Assembly (NCBI GenBank): GCA_025504975.1
Contig: JANUWI010000013.1
Location: forward strand, 744,001 to 808,000
Direction of reading: 5' to 3'
Source of the DNA: Plenodomus lindquistii
Taxonomy: Eukaryota; Ascomycota; Dothideomycetes; Pleosporales; Leptosphaeriaceae
DNA: 64,000 bases
Shown here: positions 43,841 through 56,000 of the stretch, in pieces
How the letters are laid out: each line of letters begins with the position of its first letter
How positions within the stretch are numbered: the stretch's first letter is position 1
Program-made: the position numbers and the translations under genes
Notes under the pieces: generated by a model
What the model was told of the DNA's origin: nothing
Databases searched by the model: none
The model's input: the letters and a program-made list of their open reading frames with translations, nothing else

Positions 43841-45070
43841 CGTGCATCGAACAAAAGGTCGTGCGTCTGAGCCGGACGATGTGTAAGTAATGCACACGTA
43901 TTTGCAGATGGCAAGTGCTAGTACATGAAGATTACCTATTCTGCAAGTTGCGTCACAGTCGCAGTATACACCTGCATGAGCGCCTGCTGACAGTACAGGA
44001 TTCGCCCGACGGTGTTGGTGGTTGAGCATTGCATTGCCAATGCTGTTTTTGTCACGCGTGCACATCACCCCTTGATATTTAGTTTCACGTCTGTACAAGC
44101 CGATCAACACTTGAATCTAATGCCAACATTGCACCATCTGCGCAGGCATCAGTCGCCATACAAAAATTGATGTGACTCGAGTCCAAGTTCTGATTGACAT
44201 CACCGCACTGCGATATTGTTCTGGCGAGGACAGCATCCGGCGAAAATGCTCATAAGACAGGCATTCACACTATCAACGAGAGTATCACAGGTACGTAGAG
44301 GGCGATTCCTCAACCCAGGTCTCTGAAATTGCTTGAAGGTGCCCCAAACACAATAGGCACAACAGCCCTTTACACTTTACCGTATGGATGATGCTTATCT
44401 AGACTACGCTAGGAAAGGGCCGATTGCGATTTGAACTAATTGCAGCTGCGTGAGGTGCTGAGTAAGACGACCAATCGTGGATGCGAAATCTGCATAAGGC
44501 ATATGGCCCCTTTCACAGCAGTACCATCAGCAGCATATCTCACCCCCACAATTACCCCGCATGTACCAAATTCACGACCAATACGCCTAACTTCTAGTAC
44601 CATAATCTACATGAAGATATCCACCGACTAATAGTAATAAAGCTGGATTTTGTCGCGCTTGTCTCTCGAATTTGAGATGGATGCGCTGGCATTTGCAGGC
44701 TCATCAATCTTGAATGTGACTTCCGGAGTTGGTCTCTTCGCTTACAGTCGGGTTCGCGAGTGGCAATTTTGGCTCTGATTCTTGGACATCTGCGGTGGAC
44801 TATAGCGAGGTGTAGGGCGTGGCTTGAGCAACAAGAGTATGTAAATGTGCGACGTCAAGCTGATCAACACCGTCCAAAACGAAATAAAAATATCGATCAC
44901 ATGGGAAATTGGAAAAAAAAAAGTGATAACTGCCACGCCTTCCCTATCAATGTTCTACCCAGTAGCATCACTTTACTTCAACACTAATACGATTGATATT
45001 CTTTATATGTGAATACGGGGCTCTTGAAAGCACCCGTCTGTAAGTATCAATACAAACATGGAAAGCAAAC
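43841..45070. other. Intergenic
   Basis: No gene supported. An A-rich run (AAAAAAAAAA at about 44912-44921) and several AT-rich stretches are present. Confidence 0.5.
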
Positions 45071-46858
45071 TCAATACTCTTCCTTCTTCGGCCCACCTGC
45101 GTACCAGCGTCTCTCAAACAACTCCATAGCCAACCAAGCCGGCAGTTCATATCGACTATAATTCCTGCCAGGCTCCATTGTTCTATCGAAGACTTCCCGA
45201 GAAGTTTGCTGTCCAGACCCGGAGCTGCTGGCCGCTCCCGTTGGTGCGGCTTCCTCTTCGCACTCCCTGACCTCTTGCTTCACACCCTCTTTTGTCACTT
45301 TGTTTGCCCCCGCCAAGCTCTCCTCATTCTTCTGAGCACCGGCTCTCCTAGCCCGTTCCAATCTATCCCGTTCCAACCCCGCCCTTACCAACTCCGCCTG
45401 CTCTTCTTCTCCACTGTCCAACTCCTCACTCCCTTCAACATGCACAAAGAACCTTACCTCCCCTCTACTAATCCTCACCTTGGTGTTATCATCATTGATC
45501 TCATCAAACCCGAGAGTATGCAGTCGTACGCGATGGGACCTGATCTTGGCTTGGTGGGCGCACAGTTCACATGTGCAGGGTGGGAAGTCGGGGAGGAGCG
45601 GCGCACATCTTTCACGTCGGCTGCGGCGATGGGGGACGGGAATCGGAATGATGGGTGGTCTGGGTGGCGATGGGGATGGCGAGGAGCGAGGACGAGGTGG
45701 AGACGGTAAAGGGGAGCTGTGGCCGCCGCGAAGGGACGGGTGTATGGGGTTGAAGCGGGGTGGGCGAGATGGGTATTCGTCTTGTGCTGTTTCGTCTCCC
45801 GTGTCTTCGACTGATGCGTCTCTGCTTCCTGCTTGACGTTTTGAACGCGAAGACGGCTCCTCAACGTGTTGGCCCCCTTGTGCTGGATGTTCTTCCTGCT
45901 CGGGAACCAACGGACCAACGTCTTCAAACCTCACAAACGTGATGATACGCCCATGTCTCCACACCAGGTCATCAACCTCTCCGGCATTGTCCCCGTCATC
46001 CCTATCTTGCTCATCTCCAATCAACGTCTCCTCATCCCAATCATCCAGGTCCTCTCCCCCTTCCCAAACATCCTCCTCGTGTTCCCCTCCTTTATCACTG
46101 CCCGCGACAGTCTCCCCCTCGTCCCCCCCACCGCCACGCTCCCGACCCATCGACCCCTCTCCAACACTATTCCATCTATCCTGCCGCTCTGTCCCCCACG
46201 GCTCTACATACCTCTGCTGAAACCCCCTCGGCGAAGAGCGATATACACGTCGTCCACCCATTCCTCTTCCAAACTCCTCAAACCCCGGCTGAGCAGGCAC
46301 CAGCGTAGGCCATACCGCCTCATCGTCGTCATCGTATTCCATCTCTTCATCATTATAATGCCATCTCAAACTCACCACGCCATTGCGCGACCCCACCGTG
46401 TGCCCCCGCGGCACAATCCACTCGTACCATCCATCCCGTACGCGATGCGCATAGCATCTCGCAACATCCTGTATAAACGCTGTAGGAATATTCAGACGTT
46501 TCACCACTGTACCCACCGCATCACCACTATCCCTCGGTGTAGTAGATGTAACTGGCGGTGCTGTAGGAATCGTCGTCGCTGGCGTCAGATTCACGTCGCT
46601 GTTGCTGGGCCTCCCCTGACCGCCCCGACGACCACCGCCACCACGCGTCCCAAATCGAAGCGTAAATCCCACTTCCTCGTCGTCGCTACTATCGCTACCA
46701 CTATCCTCGCCAATCTCAAATACACCAGGATAACCCCTGGCGGCAAGCAGTCGCAGGATCTGCGTGAGGACTACGAGTTGTAGTGTTATTGCTATGAGGG
46801 CGGCCAAGTTGGGGGGATCGCTGGGGTTGTTGCGACCGTTTTCGTTGGTCTTGTCCAT
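45071..46858 (-). CDS. Acidic membrane-anchored protein, 595 residues, unknown
   Basis: Single exon. The start at 46858 (MDKTNENGRNNPSD) is chosen because a hydrophobic segment, AALIAITLQLVVLTQILRLL, follows at residues about 18-40, after which the chain is hydrophilic. A long Gly/Arg- then Asp/Glu-rich region has several conserved-looking islands: NIPTAFIQDVARCYAHRVRD with GWYEWIVPRGH, WRHGRIITFVRFEDVGPLVP, PPCTCELCAHQAKIRSHRVR and RYELPAWLAMELFERRWYAG. The CTCELC element may bind metal. Likely tail-out single-pass; function unknown. The frame is open upstream to 47206, and an ATG at about 47035 would add 59 residues, so the start is not certain. Confidence 0.65.
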   Translation of the reverse strand: MDKTNENGRNNPSDPPNLAALIAITLQLVVLTQILRLLAARGYPGVFEIGEDSGSDSSDDEEVGFTLRFGTRGGGGRRGGQGRPSNSDVNLTPATTIPTAPPVTSTTPRDSGDAVGTVVKRLNIPTAFIQDVARCYAHRVRDGWYEWIVPRGHTVGSRNGVVSLRWHYNDEEMEYDDDDEAVWPTLVPAQPGFEEFGRGMGGRRVYRSSPRGFQQRYVEPWGTERQDRWNSVGEGSMGRERGGGGDEGETVAGSDKGGEHEEDVWEGGEDLDDWDEETLIGDEQDRDDGDNAGEVDDLVWRHGRIITFVRFEDVGPLVPEQEEHPAQGGQHVEEPSSRSKRQAGSRDASVEDTGDETAQDEYPSRPPRFNPIHPSLRGGHSSPLPSPPRPRSSPSPSPPRPPIIPIPVPHRRSRRERCAPLLPDFPPCTCELCAHQAKIRSHRVRLHTLGFDEINDDNTKVRISRGEVRFFVHVEGSEELDSGEEEQAELVRAGLERDRLERARRAGAQKNEESLAGANKVTKEGVKQEVRECEEEAAPTGAASSSGSGQQTSREVFDRTMEPGRNYSRYELPAWLAMELFERRWYAGGPKKEEY

Positions 46859-47571
46859 CTTGTCCGTGCGAGATGGGTACAGTCTGGTGGATGGTTGGGT
46901 GAGGGGAAAGAAGGGCGGTGGCGGTAGGAAGGTAGCGCTGGGGTGACGGAGTTTATATGTTGATAGGGGCTGCGTTTGCTGGTGTGTTGGGATGCGCCAT
47001 CCGTTTAGCAAGCGTGACAACGGACTCAATGCCATGTCCAGTCGCAAACGCGTTACCAGAAGAATCCTTGGAGCACATTCGACCAGCACGTCACTTGCAT
47101 GATGGAACCAAAACCAGTTATGAGTGGTAAGAAGGTCTACCTGATTTCCCATGAAAAAACCCAAACAATATAACGTCCAGCAAACACAAGACTCTTCAAA
47201 CTTCAAACTTGAAGTACGCTGCCGTTGTGCAGAACGTACTGGTACCAGCTACAAGACGTGTCATGAGAAAAATAGTGGAAGGATCCACCGAGAGAACAAT
47301 TTCTTGCAGTCCCACCAAACCAGAAACCTTGATTACAAACATTGCTGGTAGCTAAGATCATCGGGATCAAAGCAAACCTGCAACATCCTCATCGCTTGGT
47401 ATACGTGTCGTCGAAAAGGATGAGGACATGTGTGTAAGGAACCAGCGCAACAGTGGCCACATGGCCAACGGCAGAGCTAGTCCTGTTCATGCACCCCTTT
47501 CAGACCATCTAACCGGCCATAAATTCCAATGCGTCAAAGCCGTCGCGGAACTCAGGAAAACGCACCACAGT
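46859..47571. other. Intergenic
   Basis: Upstream of the 595-residue gene and downstream of the five-exon gene at 47572. Part of it (to 47206) is open in the frame of the 595-residue gene, but composition and the membrane segment favour the later start. Confidence 0.45.
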
Positions 47572-50471
47572 CTAATTCTCCGAGCAAACGTCTTTCATCT
47601 CGTTATCATCATCATCATCGTCGCTGCCCGTGTCCATGGCATAATCGTTTTCATCGTCGAAATCCGTGTCAGTGAAGTCGTCGATAAAGTCAGCGCGATG
47701 CTGAAGACCTCGAGGTCGACTCTGCATCTCCTCGAAATTTTTCTTGATCTGCGCTTGCAAGGCGTCATAGTCGATCCTCGGGGCGGCCGGGCGACGTTCC
47801 TCAGGTGCCATGGAGTCATGACGCTCCTGGAGGACCGTGGATTCGCGGCGCTTCCGGAAATTCGGAGTCGGGGTAGCTGGATCGCCGTAGTCCTTGTTGG
47901 TGACGAGCGGATTGAGCGCTGGCGAGCCGATGGAGATTGTGCCCTCGAAGTCAGATTCGCCGGTTGTCGCGACCACTGACGGGTTCAACTCAGTTCGAGG
48001 TGCTGATTGAAGTCCGTGACAGTCCACGAGAGTGCTCCCAGCTTGCTCGCTGGTGATCATTGCGATGTTATCAGCGGTGAGATCATACCTGGGCGCGCGG
48101 GCGACGAGACTTGGACTCTGAGGAAAACCGCGGCCATTTACAGCGTTAAATCCCACTGGTGCTAGGGTGCTAGAGGAGGAGGACGGTCCAGGCATGGCCA
48201 GATATGCAGTTGCGAGGTCGTCACGGGCAAGCATTCTGTCCAGCAGAGGACCTGATTGGACAGAGCGCGTATGCACAACCCCGGAAGCCCAATGGCGTTG
48301 GATCTGTTCGCGTGCAATGTGAACGTTAGCCTCGCCATCATATGTGCCAGCGCCGTGAGCGTCTGAATTCGGGCGGTGAATGTCAGAACCAGCGTGGCGG
48401 GTGTCAGGATTGAGGCGATGGGTGCTCAGGCCGCTGTGTTGAGCGATCCCCTTTGGCGACTCGAGGTTTCCAGTAGCCAGAGGTTGGCTCCAAACAGGAG
48501 TGAAGTCGCCGGATCCTGAGGGGCAGGGACCTATGAGAGGCATGACGGTAGAAAATCTCATGGGAGGCGTCGCTGGCGGCTGCTCTCCAGAACCTGGACC
48601 AGTTTGGTAGCTCAGGGTCAGCCTCATGGAGGTGTCCTCTGTGATCGTCACGTTGCTGCTCTCTTCAGATGGTGAGCGGCGACCTGCTGCAGCATCAGGT
48701 TCATCGTTGGAGGAACCGACCCTGCGGCGCTTCTCGGGTTCTGAACCGAAGCTCATTGCGCACCGAGGGTTCCCGGTAGGCAGAGTCGAGTAGACAGAAG
48801 TGTCGCTGACCTTGAGTTCCGGTAGTTGAGCTTTGCGCTTTCGGCACGGGCTACCTGTAGAGAGGGCGGACTCTGGGGGTGGTACCACGACGGTGGGCGC
48901 GATGGAGCCGATGTAATGAGTAAAATGGGTGTCTTTATCCTTCCCTGCAGCGTCTGGGCTGGCTCTACAGGTTTTCAAGAGCGCATTACCAGAAGACAAA
49001 CAAGCATCAACCTTCGATGCTGGCGACGACAGGATATCCCCTTGTGGTAGGCTCTCAGAGTTGGCGTTAGACACTGTACCTGTAGGTGTGACAACAACGG
49101 TGATGCGATGACGGGAGCAACGTTCAAGTTGGACGTCGCCAGGAAAGAAGGTGACGACGCTAACAGCAAGGTCTGCGCGCGAGTTTTGCGTGGTGAAGTC
49201 TGCCTGATCACTCGTGTTAGCGTCGATTTCCCGAATAAAGTCAACACCTGGAGCTAATTTTAGGCGACAGCGTCTCCTCTTCCGAAGCGCCTCCCGGTGT
49301 GCGTTTCAAAATGTCCTGTACCTTGGTACTGTTTAATGACTAACCTTTTTCATTGGCCCTGGAGCAACCATACGAAAGCATCCCTTCGCCGAGTCCCATT
49401 GTGTCGAAGACCTCGATTGAGTCACCGTGTAATGAAAGCAGTCAGGGTATGGCTCAAATGATGATGCGTCAAATAGTGCGTGGGGCTCTACATATACTGG
49501 CACAACACGGTATTCCTCATGTGGCCTCACTAGTGCAGGGACGCCGTCAAAGCGAACGTTGGGCGGGAACCAAGCAATTTCGGCCCTTATGTCGAAGATA
49601 GGATAGACGTAGTTATAGGTGATTTTGTCTACGAGGACTTTCGATCCCTCTGTCTCGTGAAGGAAGCAATCTTGACTGCGGATCAAGTTGCAGAGAAAGC
49701 GAGGCAAATTCCCAGAGCCGGCTCCCCAACAGAAGGATCGCTTAGCGTGAAATGGCGCCTGGTCGTAGTAGAGAGTCATCATATCATGAGAGATCCTAGT
49801 GACGTCGATGTCGATAATTCGGGAGCCAAAATCAGCCAGGCGCTCGTTAAGGTCCAATAGGAGCGACAACCCATCGGCTGGTCCTAACTCGACGTCAGCT
49901 CACCTATCAGGCTGTGCCAATGGCTTCGAGCTTTTGCCAATGTGCAACAGGCGGTACTGATCCCTTACGTTGTAGTGCACCAATCTCCGCAGCAATGACC
50001 AGCCGGAGAGTGTGCTCGACCTGGGAAGTAAGACATTGGCGAAAGGCGTGCTCCCAGAATGCGAGCTCGCCCGCTTGCGCAAACGACAGGCCTTTCCAAC
50101 AGGTGACGACATCAACATGCTCGATTGCTGTGATCTGTTAGCTCGGGCCTGGACCACGTGAGATGTGGCCGATACCTTGTTCGGTCGAGCCTGATCTTCG
50201 GACCCGGGGTCGGTACGCATTTTGCGCATTTAATTGTCCTATGGCAGCGAGGCCCTCAAGCTTCACGTGTAAAGGTAGGCGAGCGGCAGCATCCTCCAAA
50301 TACTGCATCGAGTCGGCTGGCGGCGCAGAATCTACAGGCGATGGGTGGGCATGTGAAGCAGCACCGGTGCTGGTTGACCACAGCGACTGATGACACAGCG
50401 TCAATTCAATGCTATTCAATCTTCGCGGGGGAGGAATTGGTATGGTTACTCACAGCGTGATCCGCGTGCAT
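47572..50471 (-). CDS. Five-exon protein of unknown function, about 877 residues
   Basis: Exons by phase: 50471-50454, 50386-50176, 50127-49969, 49883-49345, and about 49278-47572. The third intron (donor C|GTAAGG, branch GCTGAC, acceptor GTTAG) removes the TGA at 49909-49907 that would otherwise end a 149-residue product. The fourth begins GTTAGT, but its acceptor is uncertain (CGGAAG at 49279 or GGGAG at 49291). Residues 1-130 are helical (VDVVTCWKGLSFAQAGELAF; VEHTLRLVIAAEIGALQ). Residues about 130-420 form a globular domain (HAKRSFCWGAG, VDKITYNYVYPIFDIRAEIA, WFPPNVRFDGVP, WDSAKGCFRMVAPG). The rest is Ser/Pro-rich, with basic patches (CRKRKA, EKRRRV) and an acidic end DDDDDDNEMKD. No named family; nuclear location is suggested by the basic patches. 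Confidence 0.6.
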
Positions 50472-50662
50472 CCTGAGGTATCACAATTATTCGATGATCT
50501 CGAAGAATATATCCAATGTGTGGCTAGCTGCTCTCGCACATACAGCGGTCGAGGTGTACTGCAACGGATAGGAAAGAGACCAAGTGCTGGGATATGGCAG
50601 GTAGACACGCGACGGAGCACAAGAGAAGTTGAACTGATGAAGCAGGACCTGCACAGCTCTTG

Positions 50663-52263
50663 CTATATCGCGTCCATTGAAGCACGCGTAGTTAGCCGCT
50701 CATTCTTGTTGCCCAATTTGGAGATTTGCAGGAAGGCATCGACGCCATAACCTTCCAGACTATGTACCTCGAGGCTTCCAGCCCAGTACTCTTGACGCGA
50801 TTGTTAGCCACGCACTCGCGGCACACACATGGGCAGTTCTTACCTGAGTACAAGCGCGACATGGGTAGGCCGATGCCGAGGCGATTATCTGGTGCCCTTC
50901 CCGTCAAAGAGGATAGCGACCCATGGTGCATGCCAGAATCGCCATGCTTGGATGGCCTGTCCATTCTCTGTTGCAGCTCCGCAGCCGATTCGATTCCCGG
51001 CACTTGTAGCTCTTGTAATGTTCCCAGGAGTTTCGGAACCCTCGCTAGGTTCTCCATCCGCTTCTCTCGACGCGGACCTTTGCTAAAGCTCCACAAATAG
51101 GGCAATACTTCATTCGGAATGCCTCCGCCCTGGTCAGAAATCCTGATGATGACATGCTGAGATGTTTCACAAATCAGCACCTCGATTGGTGGCAGCTTTG
51201 CGTTGTTTGATTTGCGATGCTCTATAACGGCTTGTATGGAATTCCGCAAGAGCTCTCCAATAATATACTCGAGGTGGCTAAGGATATATGGGAACGTTGC
51301 ATCCAGGTGGCCGTACACCTTGATCTCAGGTATGTCAACGTGGGGGCCATAAGCACGCTTGATGAGCTCCTGCATGGTGCTGCCGCAGTGTTGGACAATG
51401 TCCTTTGCATTGCACTTTAGGAAGATCTCGCCTACAGCTTCCTGGTCGTTTGGGGGACGTGCGGCTTGGGGAAAGTGCCAAGGTGAATTGAAGGTTTCGG
51501 TAAGAGCCAGATGTTGCTCCGCGATGACTCGACGGGAGATGCGCTGTAAGTGTCAGCAACCGAGCGCCGGGGGTTTTGCGGGAAGCTCACCGATCTCAGC
51601 ATTGTGGTCATGAACTTGTCCGTCTCCTCTGGCTTGATGAGGCCTTTGACCTCGAGTACGCCAATGGCCAAGCGGGGAATGACGGTGGCATGCTCGGTCA
51701 GAGTCTCCTCGAGGAGTTTGCAGTACCTGTCGTTGTCGTCCAATGTGCGAATGTCGGGCACGCGGCGAAAGCGCTCAAAGGCGCGCAGGTAGGATTCGTA
51801 GACGTGGGCGAGATGGGGATTTGCGACAACAACGTAGGGGAGGGTCTGGATGTCACGGAGGCGGTGTGCAAGTCTGGTCCCTCTCAGCAGGGGAGTGTGG
51901 AAAGGGTGGTGTTGGGCAGGCTCTGGTACCTTGTTGGCAGTTCGAGCCTGCAGTAGTTGGCAGAGTCGAGCAAACGAGACTCGGTCAGAGTGCGTCCAAA
52001 AAAGGTCAATTGACGCAGGCTGATGGGCCTTGCTTCACGTTGCACCCAGCTGGCGCTCACGTGTCCGTGTCAGTGTGAGTTTGCAGGTGTGAGGTGGTTG
52101 GAGAAACAGGTAGTCTGATGGGGAAGGTACGCTCGACTCACTCATCCAGGGCCGACGACGGCCTCCATGTGGGCGCCACAGCAGCAGGCTGTATGTATGG
52201 TCTGGTGTGGGCCAAGAACAAAGGCCTTGGACGCCATCTGACGCGACTGCAGGCCGGGTTCAT
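50663..52263 (-). CDS. Mitochondrial dehydrogenase kinase (PDK/BCKDK family)
   Basis: GHKL-fold protein kinase that phosphorylates pyruvate or branched-chain 2-oxoacid dehydrogenase in the mitochondrial matrix. Five exons, 52263-52142, 52019-51930, 51873-51591, 51543-50844 and 50790-50663, give 440 residues. The presequence MNPACSRVRWRPRPLFLAHT is Arg-rich without acidic residues. The N-terminal helical domain has LRQLTFFGRTLTESRLLDSA and LPTRLAHRLRDIQTLPYVVV. ATP-site motifs: N box EYIIGELLRNSIQAVIEH, G1 ISDQGGGIP, G2 RLGIGLPMSRLYSEYW (spanning the last intron). It looks closer to yeast Pkp2 than Pkp1, on the IQTLPYVVVANPH stretch. Substrate choice cannot be read from the sequence. Confidence 0.9.
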
Positions 52264-53027
52264 GGCTGGGGCTGGTGAAGTTTGCCTTGCCAGGGCCGGT
52301 CGCGGGGAGCTCTGCTCTCTGCTCTCTGCTCTCTGCTCTGATTCTAGAGCAGGCCTGTGTGGAAGCTCTCGTGGCTCTGCAGGGCGATGATTGACCGGCG
52401 CATGTCAGGGTCCAACCACGACGGCAGAATTCAAGTGTGCGACTGGCGACGGCGGGGGGGTGTGCCGTCGTACACAGGCCAGCTTGCTGATTGCCAGACC
52501 GAGAGTTTGCAGGCTACGGCACGCTACAGTACGCTGTGTGTGCCTACAGCAGTGCCAGTGGCAGCAGATGACGTCGTGGGCCGCGGCTTTTGGGTCGCTT
52601 CTCCACTCTAGTCGCCGCCAAGGGCTGCCTCGCTCACGGCGGGCTGCATCAGCTGTGTGTGGTGTTGGACGACTCTTGCCCAGGCCTGCCTCTCTTCCTT
52701 GTGTGCTTCCACCCACCACGACACGACCTCGCCTTTTTTTGTGCAGGCGCAGAGCAGCGGCAACGACGGCCACCACCCGCGCGTCACTTTCTCCACCGCC
52801 ACCTTTTAGCGAGAAAGCAGCCATCCATCCCTACCGCTCCACCTACTCGACTCTGCCCGCGCATTGTCCGCAGCCACTGCCCACCCGTGCCTGCCCTTGA
52901 GTGAAGCTCCCCGGCGCGCGCACCTTCCCTCTGGCTGCTTGACGCGTGGAGGCGTCCCTTTGCACCTTCCCAGCGCTCCCCGGCTGCTGCCTGTCCCGAC
53001 CCGCGCCCGCCGGCCGCCCCCCACGAC
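52264..53027. other. Divergent promoter region
   Basis: 764 bp between the kinase and deubiquitinase start codons, GC-rich and with open frames on both strands that look like composition effects, not genes. It holds a short heptamer repeat. Confidence 0.55.
52310..52340 (+). repeat. TCTCTGC heptamer repeat
   Basis: About four tandem copies of CTCTCTG. Confidence 0.9.
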
Positions 53028-56000
53028 ATGATGGATCAGGTAAGCCAGCGTTGCGCCTGAAGCCCTCGCCTGACGCCCTCGCCTGACGCCCGCGCCCTCG
53101 CGCATGCTGTTGCCACGCCGCCAAACTGCCCACCAGAGCCAGAGCCATGCTAACGCCGCCGCTGGAGCCGCAGATTGGCAGCGACATGGTCATTGACCAC
53201 GACTACGACGAGAAGACCGACGTCGCCATCATCACCCCCGACGACGTCGACGACCACATGGACGACGTCGACGCCGAGCCCGAGCCCCGCGCCGACGAGT
53301 ACGACGCCTTCTTCAAAAAGCACCTGCCCGAGTCGCCCGACTACGAAACAGAGGCTGAGGCTCACCACACATGGGAAATCACCGACTGGCGAACCCTGAC
53401 CCGGCGCGAACATGGCCCCATCTTCGAGTGCGGCGGACACCCCTGGCGCATTCTCTTCTTCCCCTATGGCAACAACGTCGACTTTGCCTCCTTCTACCTC
53501 GAACAGGCCTACGAGGAAAAGCAAATGCCCGACGACTGGTATGCCTGCGTGCAATTCATGCTCGTCCTCTGGAACCCCAACGACCCGTCCATGTTCATCA
53601 CCCATACCGCCAACCACCGCTTCACCGCCGAGGAAGGCGACTGGGGCTTCACACGCTTCGCCGAGCTCCGACGCCTCTTCAGCAATTCCTGGGACGACCG
53701 GGGACGTCCCATGGTCGAGGACAACACCTGCAACGTCACAGCCTACGTCAGAGTGCTCAAAGACCCAACCGGCGTCCTGTGGCACAATTTTCTCAACTAT
53801 GATTCCAAGAAAGAAACCGGCATGGTCGGCCTGAAGAACCAAGGCGCAACCTGCTATCTCAATTCCCTCCTCCAATCTCTATTCTTCACACAAGCGTTTC
53901 GTCAGGTATGTGCTCATGACCCCGTGCCCACTCTTTCTGACTTTATCAGGCCGTCTACCAAATACCAACAGCAGAGGAATCAGATCGCACAAACAGCGCA
54001 TATGCCCTTCAGCGCTTATTCTATCTACTTCAGACTTCAAATGGCGCGGTTGGCACCACGGACCTAACGCTCTCTTTCGGCTGGGACTCCAAGCAAATCT
54101 TCGAACAACAAGACGTGCAAGAATTGTCGCGTGTCCTCATGGACAAGCTGGACGAAAAGATGAAGGGTACCGAGGCAGAAGGAGCATTGACCAAAATGTT
54201 TGTGGGCAAGATGAAGACCTACATTTCGTGCATCAACGTCGACTACGAATCATCCCGGACAGAAGACTTCTGGGACATTCAACTCAACGTGAGCGGGAAT
54301 AAGACCTTGGACGACAGCTTCAAAGACTACATCCAAGTTGAGACTATGGACGGCGAGAACAAGTACTTCGCCGAGGGCTTTGGTCTCCAAGATGCCAAAA
54401 AGGGCGTCATCTTTGAAAGCTTCCCACCCGTCTTGCATCTCCAACTCAAGCGCTTCGAGTACGATTTCCAAAGAGATGCCATGATGAAAGTGAACGACCG
54501 ATACGAATTTCCCGAAGTCTGGGACGCGGCTCCTTATCTTTCCGATGCAGCTGACCGATCAGAGTCCTGGGTCTACCGTCTCCATGGCGTCCTTGTGCAC
54601 AGCGGCGATCTCAACGCAGGACACTACTATGCCTTCCTCAAACCAACAAAGGACGGCCATTTTTACAAGTTCGATGATGACCGTGTCACCCGCGCAACTC
54701 TCCGCGAAGCATTAGAGGAAAATTTTGGCGGTGACTACGCCCAGACCAACGGGAACACCGGCGCGAGGAACCCTTACACGCGCAACTGGTCAGCGAAGCG
54801 ATCCATGAGCGCATATATGTTGGTGTATGTAAGGGAGACGAGGCTTGATCAAGTCCTGATGGATGGCAAGACTGTGGAACCTCCCAAGCACCTGGCTGAA
54901 CGTCTGGCAGAAGAGAAGGCTACTCTTGAGCGCCGTAAGAAGGAGCGCGAGGAAGCCCACCTCTACATGGATGTCGCCGTCGCATCGGAGGACAACTTCA
55001 AGGTCTACCAGGGATTTGACATTGTGCCATGGAAGGGAGATACTGAGGGCGCCGCTAATCCCAAGATCTACCGCATTCTGCGAGCGACCACCATGGCCGA
55101 TTTCGCAAAGGCTGTTGCTGAGGACATTGGAGTGGACGCTGATATGGTGCGACCCTGGTCCATGGTCAATCGCCAAAATGGCACAGTTCGCCCAGATACA
55201 GCACTTGAATTTCCCGACATGACAGTCGAAGAAGCAGCGAACAAACATGGCACTAAGCAAGCCCAATTCCGGCTGTGGATCGAGAAGGCCGAAAGTCGCG
55301 ATGAGAACGGCGAGCCTGTCTTCGGCGAAAAAACTGTTGACCTGAAGGGTGTGACGAGCAACAGACCAATAATGATCTTCCTCAAGCACTTTGACACCAA
55401 GACCCAGAGCCTGTTCGGCATTGGCACCTTCTACGCCGCCATCCAAGACAAGGTCTCCGATCTCAGCCCTACAATCAATAAGATTATGGGCTGGCCTGCT
55501 GGCACACCGATCAAATTATCAGAAGAAATCAAGCAGAATATGATTGAAGCGATGAAGCCCAAGGTCACGCTTGCTCAGTCTGAGATCCAGGACGGCGATA
55601 TCATAACGGTCCAGCGAGTGCCAAGCGACAAGGAGATCAGCCAGATCACCGCGTCTGGAGGTTATGTCGAAGCCAAAGAATTCTATGATTATTTGCTCAA
55701 CCGGATCAATGTCGAATTCGTCCCGAGACTCGCGGAAGCTACGGAGCTACCTACTTTCTCATTAACACTGAGCAAGAAGATGGCATACGATCAATTCGCA
55801 AGCAAGGTAGCTGAACACGTCAAGATCGATTCCACATATCTGCGTTTCACAACTGTCAGCACTACGGGCAAGCCTAAGCAGGCTGTCAAGTACAATGCCA
55901 ACTCAACACTCGCAAACATCCTGTTCCCCGGCCCCTACCAGTACTCGGCGAGCGCCACACAACGGCCAGACGCATTGTTTTACGAGGTGCTTGATATGAG

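Noticed and set aside
45866..46783. 305-residue plus-strand frame
   Set aside because: It is antisense to the 595-residue gene and is an effect of its Asp/Glu/Arg/Gly-rich composition.
49907..50471. Separate 149-residue gene ending at 49907
   Set aside because: The downstream exon would then lack a start, while a phase-matched intron with good splice and branch sites removes the stop and joins both.
52264..53027. Several 80-170 residue frames on both strands
   Set aside because: GC-rich promoter DNA opens all frames; none has a domain, signal peptide or splice support.
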